Shown here in pieces: positions 37,114 through 46,170 of a stretch of DNA of 64,000 nt. The stretch comes from CAIKMD01 sp963729935 (GTDB taxonomy: Bacteria; Pseudomonadota; Alphaproteobacteria; ATCC43930; CGMCC-115725): contig CAVSPW010000004.1 of the NCBI GenBank assembly GCA_963729935.1, positions 62,001 to 126,000 on the forward strand, read 5' to 3'. A program made the translations under genes and the position numbers. The number at the start of each line of letters is the position of its first letter. The stretch's first letter is position 1. The notes beneath the pieces were generated by a model that saw nothing but the letters and a program-made list of their open reading frames with translations, was not told where the DNA came from and did not search any database.

Positions 37114-37749
37114 ATGCCGCGTGGCCGCCGCTTCGGCCTTGCCGCCGCGCTGGCGCTGAGCGTCCTTGCAGCCGCGGCCCCGCTTCGGGGGCAAGAGGTC
37201 GCCCCGCCGGTCATCATCATCGTCGACGTCCAGCAGATCCTGCGCGACTCCCTCGTCGCCAGGAACATTCAATCCCAGATGTCGCAGCGCACGGACCGCT
37301 ATACCAAGGCCGTGACCACGCAAGAGAACGAGCTGCGGCGCATCCAGGACGAGCTCGAGCACCAGCGCAACGTGCTTTCGGCCGATGTGTTCAATACGAA
37401 GATGCGCGAATTCCAGCAGCGCTACGACGCGCTCGACCACGGCGTTCAGGCGACGCGCCAAGCCCTTCAGCAGGCCTATAATGATGCCATGACCAAGATC
37501 GAGAACACGGCGCTGCAGATCATCTCCGACATCGCCGCCGAGCGGAAAGCCAACCTCGTCGTGACCAAGGCCGCCGTGTTGTTCGAAGCGCCGGGCCTCG
37601 ACATCACCCAAGAGGTGATCCATCGCCTCGACGTGAAATTGCCGCTGGTGAGCCTGGCCGTACCCGCCGAGCCCGATCTCGCCGTGCCGGCGCCCGGTCC
37701 GGTGACCCCCGGCCAGCCCGCCTTGGCGCCGATCCCCTTGCCGCGCTGA
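37114..37749 (+). CDS. skp: OmpH/Skp-family periplasmic chaperone
   Basis: Periplasmic chaperone of 211 aa that holds outer-membrane proteins on the way to BamA. A signal peptide (about 1-26) is followed by the strand VIIIVDVQQILRDSL and long coiled-coil arms (ENELRRIQDELEHQRN..., REFQQRYDALDHGVQATRQALQQAY). A Pro-rich tail ends the protein. The ATG is immediately after the bamA stop, a very tight junction. Confidence 0.88.
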   Translation: MPRGRRFGLAAALALSVLAAAAPLRGQEVAPPVIIIVDVQQILRDSLVARNIQSQMSQRTDRYTKAVTTQENELRRIQDELEHQRNVLSADVFNTKMREFQQRYDALDHGVQATRQALQQAYNDAMTKIENTALQIISDIAAERKANLVVTKAAVLFEAPGLDITQEVIHRLDVKLPLVSLAVPAEPDLAVPAPGPVTPGQPALAPIPLPR

Positions 37750-37752
37750 GCC

Positions 37753-38778
37753 ATGGCCGACCCCCGCTTCTTCACGCGTGCCGGTCCCTTCAGCGTCGAA
37801 GAGCTCGCGCGGCGGATCGGCGCGGAGATCGCGGGCGCGCGCCAAGGCAGCCGGCTCTTGCGTGACGTGGCGACGCTCGAGAGCGCGACGCCGGACGATG
37901 TCTCTTTCCTCGACAACCGACGCTATCTCGATCCCTTCCGCAAGACGCGCGCCGGCGCGGTGATCGTCGCCGCCAAGTTCGCGCCCGAAGCGGCATCGGC
38001 CGCGACCCTGCTCGTGACGCCCTCACCCTATCGCGCCTACGCGCGCGCCGCGCAAATCTTTTACCCCGAGCCGCCGCTGGTTGCGGGGCTGGCACCGAGC
38101 GCCGTGATCGATCCCAGCGCCGAGCTTGGCGAAGGCTGTGCGGTCGAGGCCAACGCCGTGATCGGCGCCAAGGCGCGCATCGGCCGGCACTGCGCGATCG
38201 GCGCCAATGCGGTCATCGGTGCCGCCGCGGTGCTGGGCGACGAGGTCAGGGTCGGCGCCAATGCCAGTCTCAGCCATTGCATCATCGGCGCGCGCGTGCG
38301 GATCTATCCCGGCGCCCGCATCGGCCAGGATGGCTTCGGCTTCGCGCCCGATCCGGACGCGCCGGTCAAGGTGCCGCAGCTGGGCCTCGTCATCGTCGGC
38401 GACGATGTGGAAGTCGGCGCCAATAGCACGATTGATCGCGGCGCCGGGCCCGACACGATCATCGGCGCGGGCACCATGATTGATAATCTCGTCCAGATCG
38501 GGCACAACGTCCAGATCGGTCGCGGTTGCGTGATCGTCGCCCAAGTCGGTATATCCGGCAGCACGCGGCTCGGCGACTTCGTCATGATCGGCGGCCAAGG
38601 GGGGGTGACAGGCCATCTCACCATCGGCGATGGCGCACGCATCGGCGCCCAGGCGGGCGTGATGCGCGATCTGAAGGCGGGCGAAACGGTCCTGGGTTCG
38701 CCGGCCATGCCGATCCGCGAGTTTCACTATCTGACGGCGTTCATCCGGCGTCTCGCCGCCAGAAAGAAGGGTGACTAG
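37753..38778 (+). CDS. lpxD: UDP-3-O-acyl-glucosamine N-acyltransferase
   Basis: Enzyme of 341 aa for the third step of lipid A synthesis. The N-terminal uridine-binding domain (EELARRIGAEIAGA, VSFLDNRRYLD) is followed by a left-handed hexapeptide helix. NLVQIGHNVQIG carries the catalytic His and QGGVTGHLTIGDG the later turns. It lies 4 bp after skp. The end overlaps a GTG that might start fabZ. Confidence 0.96.
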   Translation: MADPRFFTRAGPFSVEELARRIGAEIAGARQGSRLLRDVATLESATPDDVSFLDNRRYLDPFRKTRAGAVIVAAKFAPEAASAATLLVTPSPYRAYARAAQIFYPEPPLVAGLAPSAVIDPSAELGEGCAVEANAVIGAKARIGRHCAIGANAVIGAAAVLGDEVRVGANASLSHCIIGARVRIYPGARIGQDGFGFAPDPDAPVKVPQLGLVIVGDDVEVGANSTIDRGAGPDTIIGAGTMIDNLVQIGHNVQIGRGCVIVAQVGISGSTRLGDFVMIGGQGGVTGHLTIGDGARIGAQAGVMRDLKAGETVLGSPAMPIREFHYLTAFIRRLAARKKGD

Positions 38779-38779
38779 C

Positions 38780-39265
38780 ATGGACAAGACGGAACGGCCC
38801 GAAGTCACGCCGGAGATCGATCTGAAGCAGATCATGCAGATGATTCCGCATCGCTACCCGTTTCTGATGATCGACAAGGTGATCGACGTGGTGCGCGGCA
38901 CGAGCGCCACCGGCGTCAAGAACGTCACCATCAACGAGCATTATTTCCAAGGCCATTTTCCGCGCTGGCCGGTGATGCCGGGCGTCCTCATCGTCGAGGC
39001 GATGGCCCAAACCGCCGCCGTGCTCGTGGTCGATGCGATCGGCGACCAGGCGGCGGGCAAGCTGGTTTACTTCACCTCAATCGATGATGCGCGGTTCCGC
39101 CGCCCGGTGGCGCCGGGCAGCACGCTCTACATCCACGTCGAGCGCAAGGCCAGCCGCGGACCGGTCTGGAAATTCCACGGCCGCGCGATGGTCGATGACA
39201 AGCTCATGGCCGAGGCGACCTACGGCGCCATGATCATGGACAACAACATCAACACCGATGCCTGA
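38780..39265 (+). CDS. fabZ: 3-hydroxyacyl-ACP dehydratase FabZ
   Basis: Hot-dog-fold dehydratase of 161 aa in fatty-acid elongation. The active-site region QGHFPRWPVMPGVLIVEAMA holds the catalytic His and Glu. MIPHRYPFLMIDKV is the other hallmark. The ATG at 38780 is chosen because GAAGG lies 9 nt upstream; a GTG at 38771 overlapping lpxD is possible. It overlaps lpxA by 8 bp. Confidence 0.96.
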   Translation: MDKTERPEVTPEIDLKQIMQMIPHRYPFLMIDKVIDVVRGTSATGVKNVTINEHYFQGHFPRWPVMPGVLIVEAMAQTAAVLVVDAIGDQAAGKLVYFTSIDDARFRRPVAPGSTLYIHVERKASRGPVWKFHGRAMVDDKLMAEATYGAMIMDNNINTDA

Positions 39266-40061
39266 GATTCACCCGACGGCCGTCGTCGAAAAAGGCGCCA
39301 AGCTCGGCGCCTCGGCCCGGATCGGTCCGTTCTGCCATGTCGGCTCGCAGGTCGAGCTGGGCGAGCGGGTCGAGCTCATCTCGCATGTCGCAATCGCCGG
39401 CCGCACCGCGGTGGCCGAGGGCACGCGCGTCTTTCCTTTCGCCTCGATCGGCCACGCGCCGCAGGATTTGAAATACAAGGGCGAGGACTCCCGCCTCATC
39501 ATCGGCCGCGACAACATCATCCGCGAACAGGTGACGATGAACCCCGGCACGGCGGGCGGCGGCATGGTCACCCGCATCGGCGACCGTTGCCTCTTCATGG
39601 TCGGCGTTCACGTCGCGCATGATTGCATCATCGGCAACGATGTGATCATGGCCAATAACGCGACCCTGGCCGGTCACGTCGTGATCGGCGATTGCGCGGT
39701 CTTCGGCGGCCTCTCGGCGGTTCATCAATTCGTGCGCATCGGCCAATACGCGATGGTGGGCGGCGTTACCGGCGTCGAGCGCGACGTCATTCCCTATGGC
39801 TCGGTGATGGGCGACCGCGCGCGCCTGAGCGGTCTCAACATCGTCGGTATGCAGCGGCGCGGCTTCACGCGTGACGAGATCCAGGCCCTGCGGCAGGCCT
39901 ATCAGATGCTGTTCGAGGGCGAGAACGGCACTTTCGCCGAGCGTCTCGAGACCGTGACGGCGCGGTTCCCCGGCATTCGCCCGGTCGAGGACGTGCTGCG
40001 CTTCGTGCGCGCCGAATCCTCGCGCGGCCTCTGTCAGCCGAAAGCCGGGAATGGCGGCTAG
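39258..40061 (+). CDS. lpxA: UDP-N-acetylglucosamine acyltransferase
   Basis: First enzyme of lipid A synthesis, 267 aa. Hexapeptide repeats run from the start (IHPTAVVEKGAKLGASARIG). HVAHDCIIGNDVIMANN contains the catalytic His, and GLSAVHQFVRIG is the substrate loop. The C-terminal helical part is RRGFTRDEIQALRQAYQMLF. The end overlaps lpxI by 11 bp. Confidence 0.97.
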   Translation: MPEIHPTAVVEKGAKLGASARIGPFCHVGSQVELGERVELISHVAIAGRTAVAEGTRVFPFASIGHAPQDLKYKGEDSRLIIGRDNIIREQVTMNPGTAGGGMVTRIGDRCLFMVGVHVAHDCIIGNDVIMANNATLAGHVVIGDCAVFGGLSAVHQFVRIGQYAMVGGVTGVERDVIPYGSVMGDRARLSGLNIVGMQRRGFTRDEIQALRQAYQMLFEGENGTFAERLETVTARFPGIRPVEDVLRFVRAESSRGLCQPKAGNGG

Positions 40062-40878
40062 CCTCGGCATCCTCGCCGGGTCCGGCGAGCTGCCGCTGCG
40101 CATGATCGAGGCCTGCCGCTCTCGCGGGCGTCCATTCTTCGTGATTGCGTTCGAAGGCTCCTGCGATCCTGCAACCATCGCCGGCGTGCCGCATGCGTGG
40201 GTCCGTCTCGGCGCCGCCGGCGAATGCCTGCGCCTCCTGCACGCCCACGGGGTCGATGAACTCGTGATGGCGGGCGGCGTGCGCCGCCCCTCGTTCGCGG
40301 CGCTCCGGCCCGATTGGCGCACATTGCGCTTCTTCATGAAGATCGGCCTGCGCGCGCTCGCCGATTTTGGCGACGACGCGCTCTTTCGCGCCATCATCAA
40401 GGAGCTCGAAAGCGAAGGCTTTCGCGTCACCGGCGCGGACCATCTGCTCGGCGAATTGCTGGCGCCGCTGGGTCCGCTCGGCCGCGTCGCTCCGGATCCG
40501 GCGCAAGCGGCCGACATCGCGAAGGGGCTCGAAGCGGCGCACGGCCATGGTGCGCGCGATCTCGGCCAGGCGGTGATCGTCCGGCACGGCCAGGTGCTGG
40601 GCGTCGAGGGTAAGGCGGGGACCGATGCGCTGATCCGGCAATGCGGCGACGCGGTCGGCGGCGCGTCGGGCGGCGTGCTGGTGAAGACCGCAAAGCCCGG
40701 CCAGGAGCGCCGCGTCGATCTGCCGGCGATCGGCCCGTCGACGATTGCCGCGGCGGCGGCGGCGGGCTTGCGCGGCATCGCCGTCGAGGCGGGCGCCGCG
40801 CTCGTGCTCGACCGCGACGCGGTGATCGAGGCCGCCGATCGCGCCGGGATTTTCGTCGTCGGGGTGAAGGCGGCGTGA
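40051..40878 (+). CDS. lpxI: UDP-2,3-diacylglucosamine pyrophosphatase LpxI
   Basis: Enzyme of 275 aa (DUF1009 family) that makes lipid X in alphaproteobacteria, replacing the unrelated LpxH. The start LGILAGSGELPLRMIEACRS and the C-terminal GLRGIAVEAGAALVLDRDAVIEAADRAGIF are family signatures. Its location between lpxA and lpxB is standard for this group. The stop overlaps the lpxB start (GTGA). Confidence 0.94.
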   Translation: MAASLGILAGSGELPLRMIEACRSRGRPFFVIAFEGSCDPATIAGVPHAWVRLGAAGECLRLLHAHGVDELVMAGGVRRPSFAALRPDWRTLRFFMKIGLRALADFGDDALFRAIIKELESEGFRVTGADHLLGELLAPLGPLGRVAPDPAQAADIAKGLEAAHGHGARDLGQAVIVRHGQVLGVEGKAGTDALIRQCGDAVGGASGGVLVKTAKPGQERRVDLPAIGPSTIAAAAAAGLRGIAVEAGAALVLDRDAVIEAADRAGIFVVGVKAA

Positions 40879-42053
40879 GCGCCGCACCGCCGCTCATCTA
40901 TCTCGTCGCCGGTGAGCCCTCGGGCGATCTCTTGGGCGGCCGGCTGATGGCGGCGCTGCGCGAGCGCATGGACGGCAAGGTGCGTTTTGCCGGGATCGGC
41001 GGCGAGACGATGGCGGCGCAAGGCTTGGCCAGCCGCGTGCCTCTGTCGGAGCTCGCGATCATGGGTGTCGCCGAGGTGTTGCCGAGCGCGCGCCGCATCT
41101 TCCGCCGCGTCGCCGAGACGGTGGCTGACATCATCGCGCAACAGCCCGTCGCGCTCGTCACCATCGACAGTTCGGGCTTCACTTGGCGTATCGCGCAGCG
41201 CCTGCGCCGCCAGGGTCAGACCCTGCCGCTCATCCACTATGTCGCGCCGATGGTCTGGGCGTGGCGCGCGGGGCGCGCGCGGCGCATGGCGCGCTGGTAC
41301 GATCATCTGATGGCGCTCTTGCCGTTCGAGCCGCCTTATTTCACCGCCGTCGGGCTCTCTTGCTCCTATGTCGGGCATCCGGTGGTCGAAAGCGGCGCCG
41401 ATCGCGGCGACGGAGCCGGATTTCGCCGCCGCCACGGGATCGCGCCCGAGGCGCCGCTCGTGACATTGCTGCCCGGCAGCCGACGCGGCGAGGTCGCAAG
41501 CCTATTGCCCATCTTCAAGGAGACGGTCGCGCGCCTGATGCCGCGCCACAAGGGCTTGCGCATCGTCGTGCCGACCACCGAGACCGTGGCCGCGCGCGTC
41601 GCGACGGAGGTCGAGACCTGGCCGGTGCCGAGCATCGTGCTGCGCGGGATCGCGGAAAAATACGACGCCTTCGCCGCGAGCAACGCGGCGCTTGCGGCCT
41701 CGGGCACCGTCGCGCTCGAATTGGCGATGGCGAAGCTGCCGGCGGTCGTCACCTATCGCATCAATCCCCTGACCCACGCCTATGTCAGCCGCGTCGTCAA
41801 AGTCGCCTACGCCAACCTCGTCAACGTGATCCTGAAGCGCGAGGCGGTGCCGGAATTGTTGCAATATGATTGCACGCCCGAGAAACTGGCCTCCGCCTTG
41901 GGCAGGCTCCTCGACGACGAGGCGGCATCGTCCGCGCAAATCGCCGCTTGCCAGGAGGCGCTGCAAGTGCTCGGCTATGGCGGGCTCTCGCCGAGCCTGC
42001 GCGCGGCCGACGAGGTGCTCGCCGCGATCGCGCGCAAATCGGCGGTACGTTAA
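40875..42053 (+). CDS. lpxB: Lipid-A-disaccharide synthase
   Basis: Glycosyltransferase of 392 aa (GT-B fold) that condenses lipid X with UDP-diacyl-GlcN. Motifs are YLVAGEPSGDLLGG at the N-terminus, LPGSRRGEV and the nucleotide-binding AASGTVALELAMAKLP. The GTG at 40875 overlaps the lpxI stop, with AAGG upstream. It is the last lipid A gene in the operon. Confidence 0.96.
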   Translation: MSAAPPLIYLVAGEPSGDLLGGRLMAALRERMDGKVRFAGIGGETMAAQGLASRVPLSELAIMGVAEVLPSARRIFRRVAETVADIIAQQPVALVTIDSSGFTWRIAQRLRRQGQTLPLIHYVAPMVWAWRAGRARRMARWYDHLMALLPFEPPYFTAVGLSCSYVGHPVVESGADRGDGAGFRRRHGIAPEAPLVTLLPGSRRGEVASLLPIFKETVARLMPRHKGLRIVVPTTETVAARVATEVETWPVPSIVLRGIAEKYDAFAASNAALAASGTVALELAMAKLPAVVTYRINPLTHAYVSRVVKVAYANLVNVILKREAVPELLQYDCTPEKLASALGRLLDDEAASSAQIAACQEALQVLGYGGLSPSLRAADEVLAAIARKSAVR

Positions 42054-42068
42054 GTGAAGGAGGATTCG

Positions 42069-42506
42069 ATGGATACCGCGACCAGCTCGAAGCCGGCGAC
42101 CGGCATCGACACCAGCCGCTTCCGTTTTTTGCACACGATGATCCGCGTCTTCGATCTCGACCGCTCGATCGATTTCTATTGCCGTCTTCTGGGCATGAAG
42201 CTGTTGCGCAAGCGCGAGGTCGAGGCTGGGCGGTACACCATTGCCTTCGTCGGCTATGGCGACGATGCGAGCCATACGGTGGTCGAGCTCACCTACAATT
42301 GGGATCAGAAAGAGCCCTACACGATCGGTTCGGGCTTCGGCCATCTCGCCATCGGGGTTTCCGACATTTACGGCACCTGCAAGGCGCTCGAGAAAGAAGG
42401 CGTCAAGATTCCGCGCCCGCCGGGACCCCTGAAGTTCGGCACCGTCAACATCGCCTTCATCGAAGATCCCGACGGCTACAAGATCGAGGTGATCGAGCGG
42501 GGGTGA
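42069..42506 (+). CDS. gloA: Lactoylglutathione lyase (glyoxalase I)
   Basis: Metal-dependent enzyme of 145 aa that converts the methylglyoxal-glutathione adduct to lactoylglutathione. The VOC fold has its metal ligands in FLHTMIRV, VVELTYNW, FGHLAIGV and YKIEVIE. AAGGAGGATTCG precedes the ATG, the strongest ribosome site seen in this operon. It lies 15 bp after lpxB, so it is probably co-transcribed. Confidence 0.94.
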   Translation: MDTATSSKPATGIDTSRFRFLHTMIRVFDLDRSIDFYCRLLGMKLLRKREVEAGRYTIAFVGYGDDASHTVVELTYNWDQKEPYTIGSGFGHLAIGVSDIYGTCKALEKEGVKIPRPPGPLKFGTVNIAFIEDPDGYKIEVIERG

Positions 42507-42519
42507 GGGCACCCCTCCA

Positions 42520-43014
42520 TCAACGCCTTTCCGCCAGAGCCAAGTTCTCGATACGAATTCGCCAGCCAAGGAGGGCGAGGTTGAGCGCGGAGAAGACGAG
42601 CGCCACGCGGTACTCGCGAAAGGCCAGAGGCAGAACGGCGATCTCGGCCGCGACCACGGCGTAGTTCGGGTGTCGCAGGAAGCGATAGGGCCCCTTACGG
42701 ACGAGCGGCGCGCCGGGTAGGGTGATAATTCGCGTCGTCCAAGAGGGGCCGAGGCTGGACATCGCCCAGTAGCGCGCGCCTTGCAGCGCGAGATAAAGAC
42801 CGAGCCAGCCCCAGACCGGCGGCGCGTTTTCGGATGCGAAGGCGACGACCGCGACGAGCCAGGCCCCGTGCAGAATGACGATCAGCGGATAATGGCCGGC
42901 GCCGCGCTCGATCCCGCCGCCTACGCGCAAGCGCGCCTCGTTGCGCCGCGCGTGGAGAAGCTCGAAGACGCGCTGGACGGCGACAAGCGCGACGATGATC
43001 GCGACCCAATTCAT
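42520..43014 (-). CDS. ICMT-like isoprenylcysteine methyltransferase family protein
   Basis: Membrane protein of 164 aa with about four hydrophobic segments. The C-terminal GPYRFLRHPNYAVVAAEIAVLPLA is the ICMT-family SAM-binding motif. BpsB of Bacillus, an enzyme of this family next to a type III polyketide synthase, methylates alkylpyrones. Here the gene overlaps the polyketide synthase by 4 bp (ATGA), so a similar O-methylation of its product is a reasonable inference. Confidence 0.85.
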   Translation of the reverse strand: MNWVAIIVALVAVQRVFELLHARRNEARLRVGGGIERGAGHYPLIVILHGAWLVAVVAFASENAPPVWGWLGLYLALQGARYWAMSSLGPSWTTRIITLPGAPLVRKGPYRFLRHPNYAVVAAEIAVLPLAFREYRVALVFSALNLALLGWRIRIENLALAERR

Positions 43015-44057
43015 GCTTCCAAGAGTTGAAAGCCCGCGGTGAAGCCCGGCCCCAGCGCCGTCATCAGCATCGTGCCGCGCGCGCCGGCTTTGAGCGCGCG
43101 CTCCAGCACGAACATCACCGTCGCCGCCGACATGTTGCCGTAGTCGTTGAGCACGCCGCGCGCATGCGAGAGGCTGCCGGCGGCGAGACCGAAAGCCTGC
43201 TCAAGCGCCGCGATCACCTTGGCGCCGCCGGGATGGCAGATGAAATGGCGAATGTCGGCAAGGGATTTGCCGTGGCAAGCGAGAAAGCGCTCGGCCGCTT
43301 GGCGCAAATCGCGCTCGACGAGCGAGGGTATGTCGCGCGAAAACACGGCCTTCAACCCGTCCTCGGCGACGTCCCAGCCCATGATGTCGAGCGAATTGGG
43401 CCAGGTGAATTCGCCGCCTTCTTGGAAGGTCGCGCCCTCGCCCTGACAGGAGATCACGGCCGCTGCCGCGCCGTCGCCGAAGAGCGCGGTCGCCACCAGA
43501 TTGCTCTTGGTGAAATCGCCGCGGCGAAAACACAAGGCGCAGAGCTCGACGACGAGAAAGAGGATGCGCGCGCGCGGCGCCGCCCGAGCGAGATCGGCGG
43601 CGCGCGAAAGGGCGAGCACACCGCCGGCGCAGCCAAGCCCAAAAATCGGCAAACGGCGCAGATCCGTGCGCAGCTTCAAGCGTCCCATCAGCATGGCGTC
43701 GAGGCTCGGCGTGGCGATGCCGGTGGTCGAGACCGTTACAACCGCGTCGATATCGGCAGCATCGAGATCGGCCGCTGCGAGCGCCTTGCGCGCGGACTCT
43801 TCGAGGAGGGCGACCGCGTGTTCGAGATAAAGCGCGTTGCGCTCTTCCCAGCCGTGCGGCCGCCCATACCAGTCGACCGGCACGGTCGAGTAGCGGGTTT
43901 CGATCCCGGCATTGGCGAAGACCGCGACCATGCGGTCGAGATCGCCGACTCCGGCGCGGCCGAAGACACGGCGCGCGCGCTCCGCGACCTCGCGCTGGCC
44001 GAGCATATGCTTGGGCACCGCCGTGGCGATCGCGAGGAGATGCGGCGTGTTCGTCAC
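43011..44057 (-). CDS. Type III polyketide synthase (chalcone synthase superfamily)
   Basis: Homodimeric thiolase-fold synthase of 348 aa. C143 (FGLGCAGGV), H275 (ICHPGG) and N308 (LNDYGNMSAAT) make the catalytic triad. The family extends an acyl-CoA starter with malonyl-CoA to give pyrones or resorcinols, often with long chains in bacteria. The GTG at 44057 is preferred; a TTG at 44090 would add 11 residues. Its operon partner at 42520 is an ICMT-like methyltransferase. Starter and product are not predictable from the sequence alone. Confidence 0.92.
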   Translation of the reverse strand: MTNTPHLLAIATAVPKHMLGQREVAERARRVFGRAGVGDLDRMVAVFANAGIETRYSTVPVDWYGRPHGWEERNALYLEHAVALLEESARKALAAADLDAADIDAVVTVSTTGIATPSLDAMLMGRLKLRTDLRRLPIFGLGCAGGVLALSRAADLARAAPRARILFLVVELCALCFRRGDFTKSNLVATALFGDGAAAAVISCQGEGATFQEGGEFTWPNSLDIMGWDVAEDGLKAVFSRDIPSLVERDLRQAAERFLACHGKSLADIRHFICHPGGAKVIAALEQAFGLAAGSLSHARGVLNDYGNMSAATVMFVLERALKAGARGTMLMTALGPGFTAGFQLLEA

Positions 44058-44246
44058 TGGCGGCGATCCCTTGGCGCGGTTACAGTGCAAGGCTGACGTA
44101 TCGTCGCCGTCAAACTAGACCGAAGGCCGGCTCAATTTGGATCACATATTCGAGCGCAGCGTAGCAGCTTGTTACGGAAGATACGATGACGCGGGTGTGT
44201 CCGCCCCGGGCGGTGGACGACGCGGCGCCGCCGTAAGGGCCGTCCG

Positions 44247-44936
44247 ATGAGCGAAAGCGCCCCGCCGCAAGCGCCCCGCCGCAAGCGTTGGCTGCCGCTG
44301 GTCGAGCATCTGCGCGGCTATTTCATCGCCGGTATCCTCGTCACCGGCCCGACCGCGCTGACGCTTTATCTCACCTGGAGCCTCGTCCGCTTCATCGACA
44401 ATTCGGTCGGCTCGATCCTGCCGAGGGAATACGATCCGCAGACCTATCTGCCCTTCTATATCCCGGGCATCGGCCTCGTCGTCGCGGTGGTGGGGCTGAC
44501 GCTGATCGGCGCGGCCACCGCCGGCGTACTCGGGCGGGTCTTGTTGCGCTTGAGCGAGCGGTTCATGGCGCGGATGCCGATCGTGCGCGGCATCTATGGC
44601 GCGGTGAAGCAGATTTTCGAGACCGTGCTCGCCAAGCAATCGACCAGCTTCCGCGAGGTCGTGATGGTCGAATGGCCGAGGCGCGGCGCCTGGACCGTCG
44701 GCTTCGTCACCGCCACGGTCGAGGGCGAGATCCGGGATATCGCCGGCGACGACGCGGTGTCGATCTACGTGCCGACGACACCCAATCCGACCTCGGGCTA
44801 TATGGTCTTCCTGCCCCGCAAGGAGGTCATAACCTTGGCGATGTCGGTCGAGGACGCGATAAAATACGTGATCTCGACCGGCATCGTCACGCCCGCGGAA
44901 GCGCGCAAAGCCAGGGAATACCCGGCGAAGGTTTGA
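44247..44936 (+). CDS. DUF502 family membrane protein
   Basis: Protein of 229 aa with two membrane helices (about 24-48 and 74-98) and a C-terminal soluble beta-rich part (VVMVEWPRRGAWTVGFVTATVEG, VFLPRKEVITLAMSVEDAIKYVISTG). The pattern of an N-terminal GYFIAGILVTGPTALTLYLTW and later VPTTPNPTSGYMVFLP is the DUF502 hallmark. The function of the family is unknown. It is alone between divergent and convergent genes. Confidence 0.9.
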   Translation: MSESAPPQAPRRKRWLPLVEHLRGYFIAGILVTGPTALTLYLTWSLVRFIDNSVGSILPREYDPQTYLPFYIPGIGLVVAVVGLTLIGAATAGVLGRVLLRLSERFMARMPIVRGIYGAVKQIFETVLAKQSTSFREVVMVEWPRRGAWTVGFVTATVEGEIRDIAGDDAVSIYVPTTPNPTSGYMVFLPRKEVITLAMSVEDAIKYVISTGIVTPAEARKAREYPAKV

Positions 44937-45088
44937 GACAGCTTGGCATGGCGCTGCTGCGTGCCTTTGCTAAGCCCGTTTCGTCTCCGGCAGGATAAGC
45001 GGGCCGCGTTTGCCGACGAAATCGGCGGGCGTGACAAGGCTTCATCGAACGCATGCTACTTTCGCGGCTCGCGTCTGTTTCCCGAGGC

Positions 45089-46108
45089 TCACTTGCCTGG
45101 AGTCATTGGAAGCGCGTAGCGCGCGTCGATCAGGGCCTTGGCGTCGACATCGCCCTTCAGCAGGTTTTGCGATTTGTACCAGGCGATCTGGCGCGCGACA
45201 TCGGCCGCGTCGACGCGCCCCTGCGCATCGAGATAGGGGATCGCCTGCTCGAGCTGGCTGGGCGGGACGCCGGTGAATTTCGACATGATCGCCAGGATCT
45301 CCGGCGCCAGAGGCCCGTCCTTGCGCGTGCCGCCGGGGCCGACGAAGGCGTCGTGGAAGTCGCGCATGGCTTTGCGATAGGCGGCGAGGAACCGCTTCAC
45401 CAGGCCCGGATCGTCGTTTGCGATCTTGGTCGCGGTGAAAAGCATGGCGCCCGAAAATCCATCGCTGATCTGGCCGATATAGCCGAGGCGATGGATCTCG
45501 CCCTTCGCGACGAGCGGGATCACCGGGCTCGTCGGCATCACGGCGGCATCGATCGTCCCGCCCTTCAGCGCTGAGACGACGTTCGGGTTCGATTGCAGCG
45601 GCTTGACCCGCACGGCGCTCATCGGAAAGCCATAGCGCTTGGCGAGGAGGCCGATGCTGTAATGCAGGCTCGTTCCGATCTGGGTGATGGCGATGTCGTG
45701 GCCGGGCAGGTCCTTGCCGGATCTGAGGCCCGCGTCCCACGCCTTGTTCGCGACGACCGCGACCAAGGTGTAGAAGCCGGGATGATCGCCCGAGGCCGAG
45801 GCGATGATCCGCAGCTGGCCTTGGCCGGCGAGATTGTAGAAGCTCGCCGACATGCCGGAGATGCCGAACTCGACATCGCCCGAGGCAACCGCCACGCCGA
45901 TCGGCGCGGCGGAATGGAACTCGATCATCTGCACGTCGATGCCTTCGGCCTTGAAATAGCCGCGCTCGACCGCGACCGGCACGCCGGCATAGCCCAGCAG
46001 CCTCGAGATCCCGACCTTCACCGTCTCGGCCTGCGCGCCGGCCGCAAGACCGGCGGATAGTGCGAGCGCGCCCATCGAACGCAGCGCGTTGCGTGTGATC
46101 CGTCCCAT
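45089..46108 (-). CDS. NMT1/SsuA-type substrate-binding protein, tandem copy 2
   Basis: Periplasmic binding protein of 339 aa. The signal peptide ends near residue 27 (AAGAQAE). RGYFKAEGIDVQMIEF and VEFGISGMSASFYNLAGQGQL are family segments. It shares IAWYKSQNLLKG, PLQSN and GHDIAITQ with its neighbour at 46171, so this is a tandem duplication. The ATG at 46108 has GGGAGGA upstream. No permease or ATPase gene is near. Confidence 0.88.
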   Translation of the reverse strand: MGRITRNALRSMGALALSAGLAAGAQAETVKVGISRLLGYAGVPVAVERGYFKAEGIDVQMIEFHSAAPIGVAVASGDVEFGISGMSASFYNLAGQGQLRIIASASGDHPGFYTLVAVVANKAWDAGLRSGKDLPGHDIAITQIGTSLHYSIGLLAKRYGFPMSAVRVKPLQSNPNVVSALKGGTIDAAVMPTSPVIPLVAKGEIHRLGYIGQISDGFSGAMLFTATKIANDDPGLVKRFLAAYRKAMRDFHDAFVGPGGTRKDGPLAPEILAIMSKFTGVPPSQLEQAIPYLDAQGRVDAADVARQIAWYKSQNLLKGDVDAKALIDARYALPMTPGK

Positions 46109-46170
46109 CACAATCCTCCCTTCCGCTCTTCGTTTCGCGTGGCGTCGACGCGACGCCGCCGCGTTGCCGG

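Noticed and set aside
39249..41435. A 728-codon minus-strand open frame over lpxA-lpxI-lpxB
   Set aside because: Low-complexity antisense translation opposite well-defined lipid A genes.
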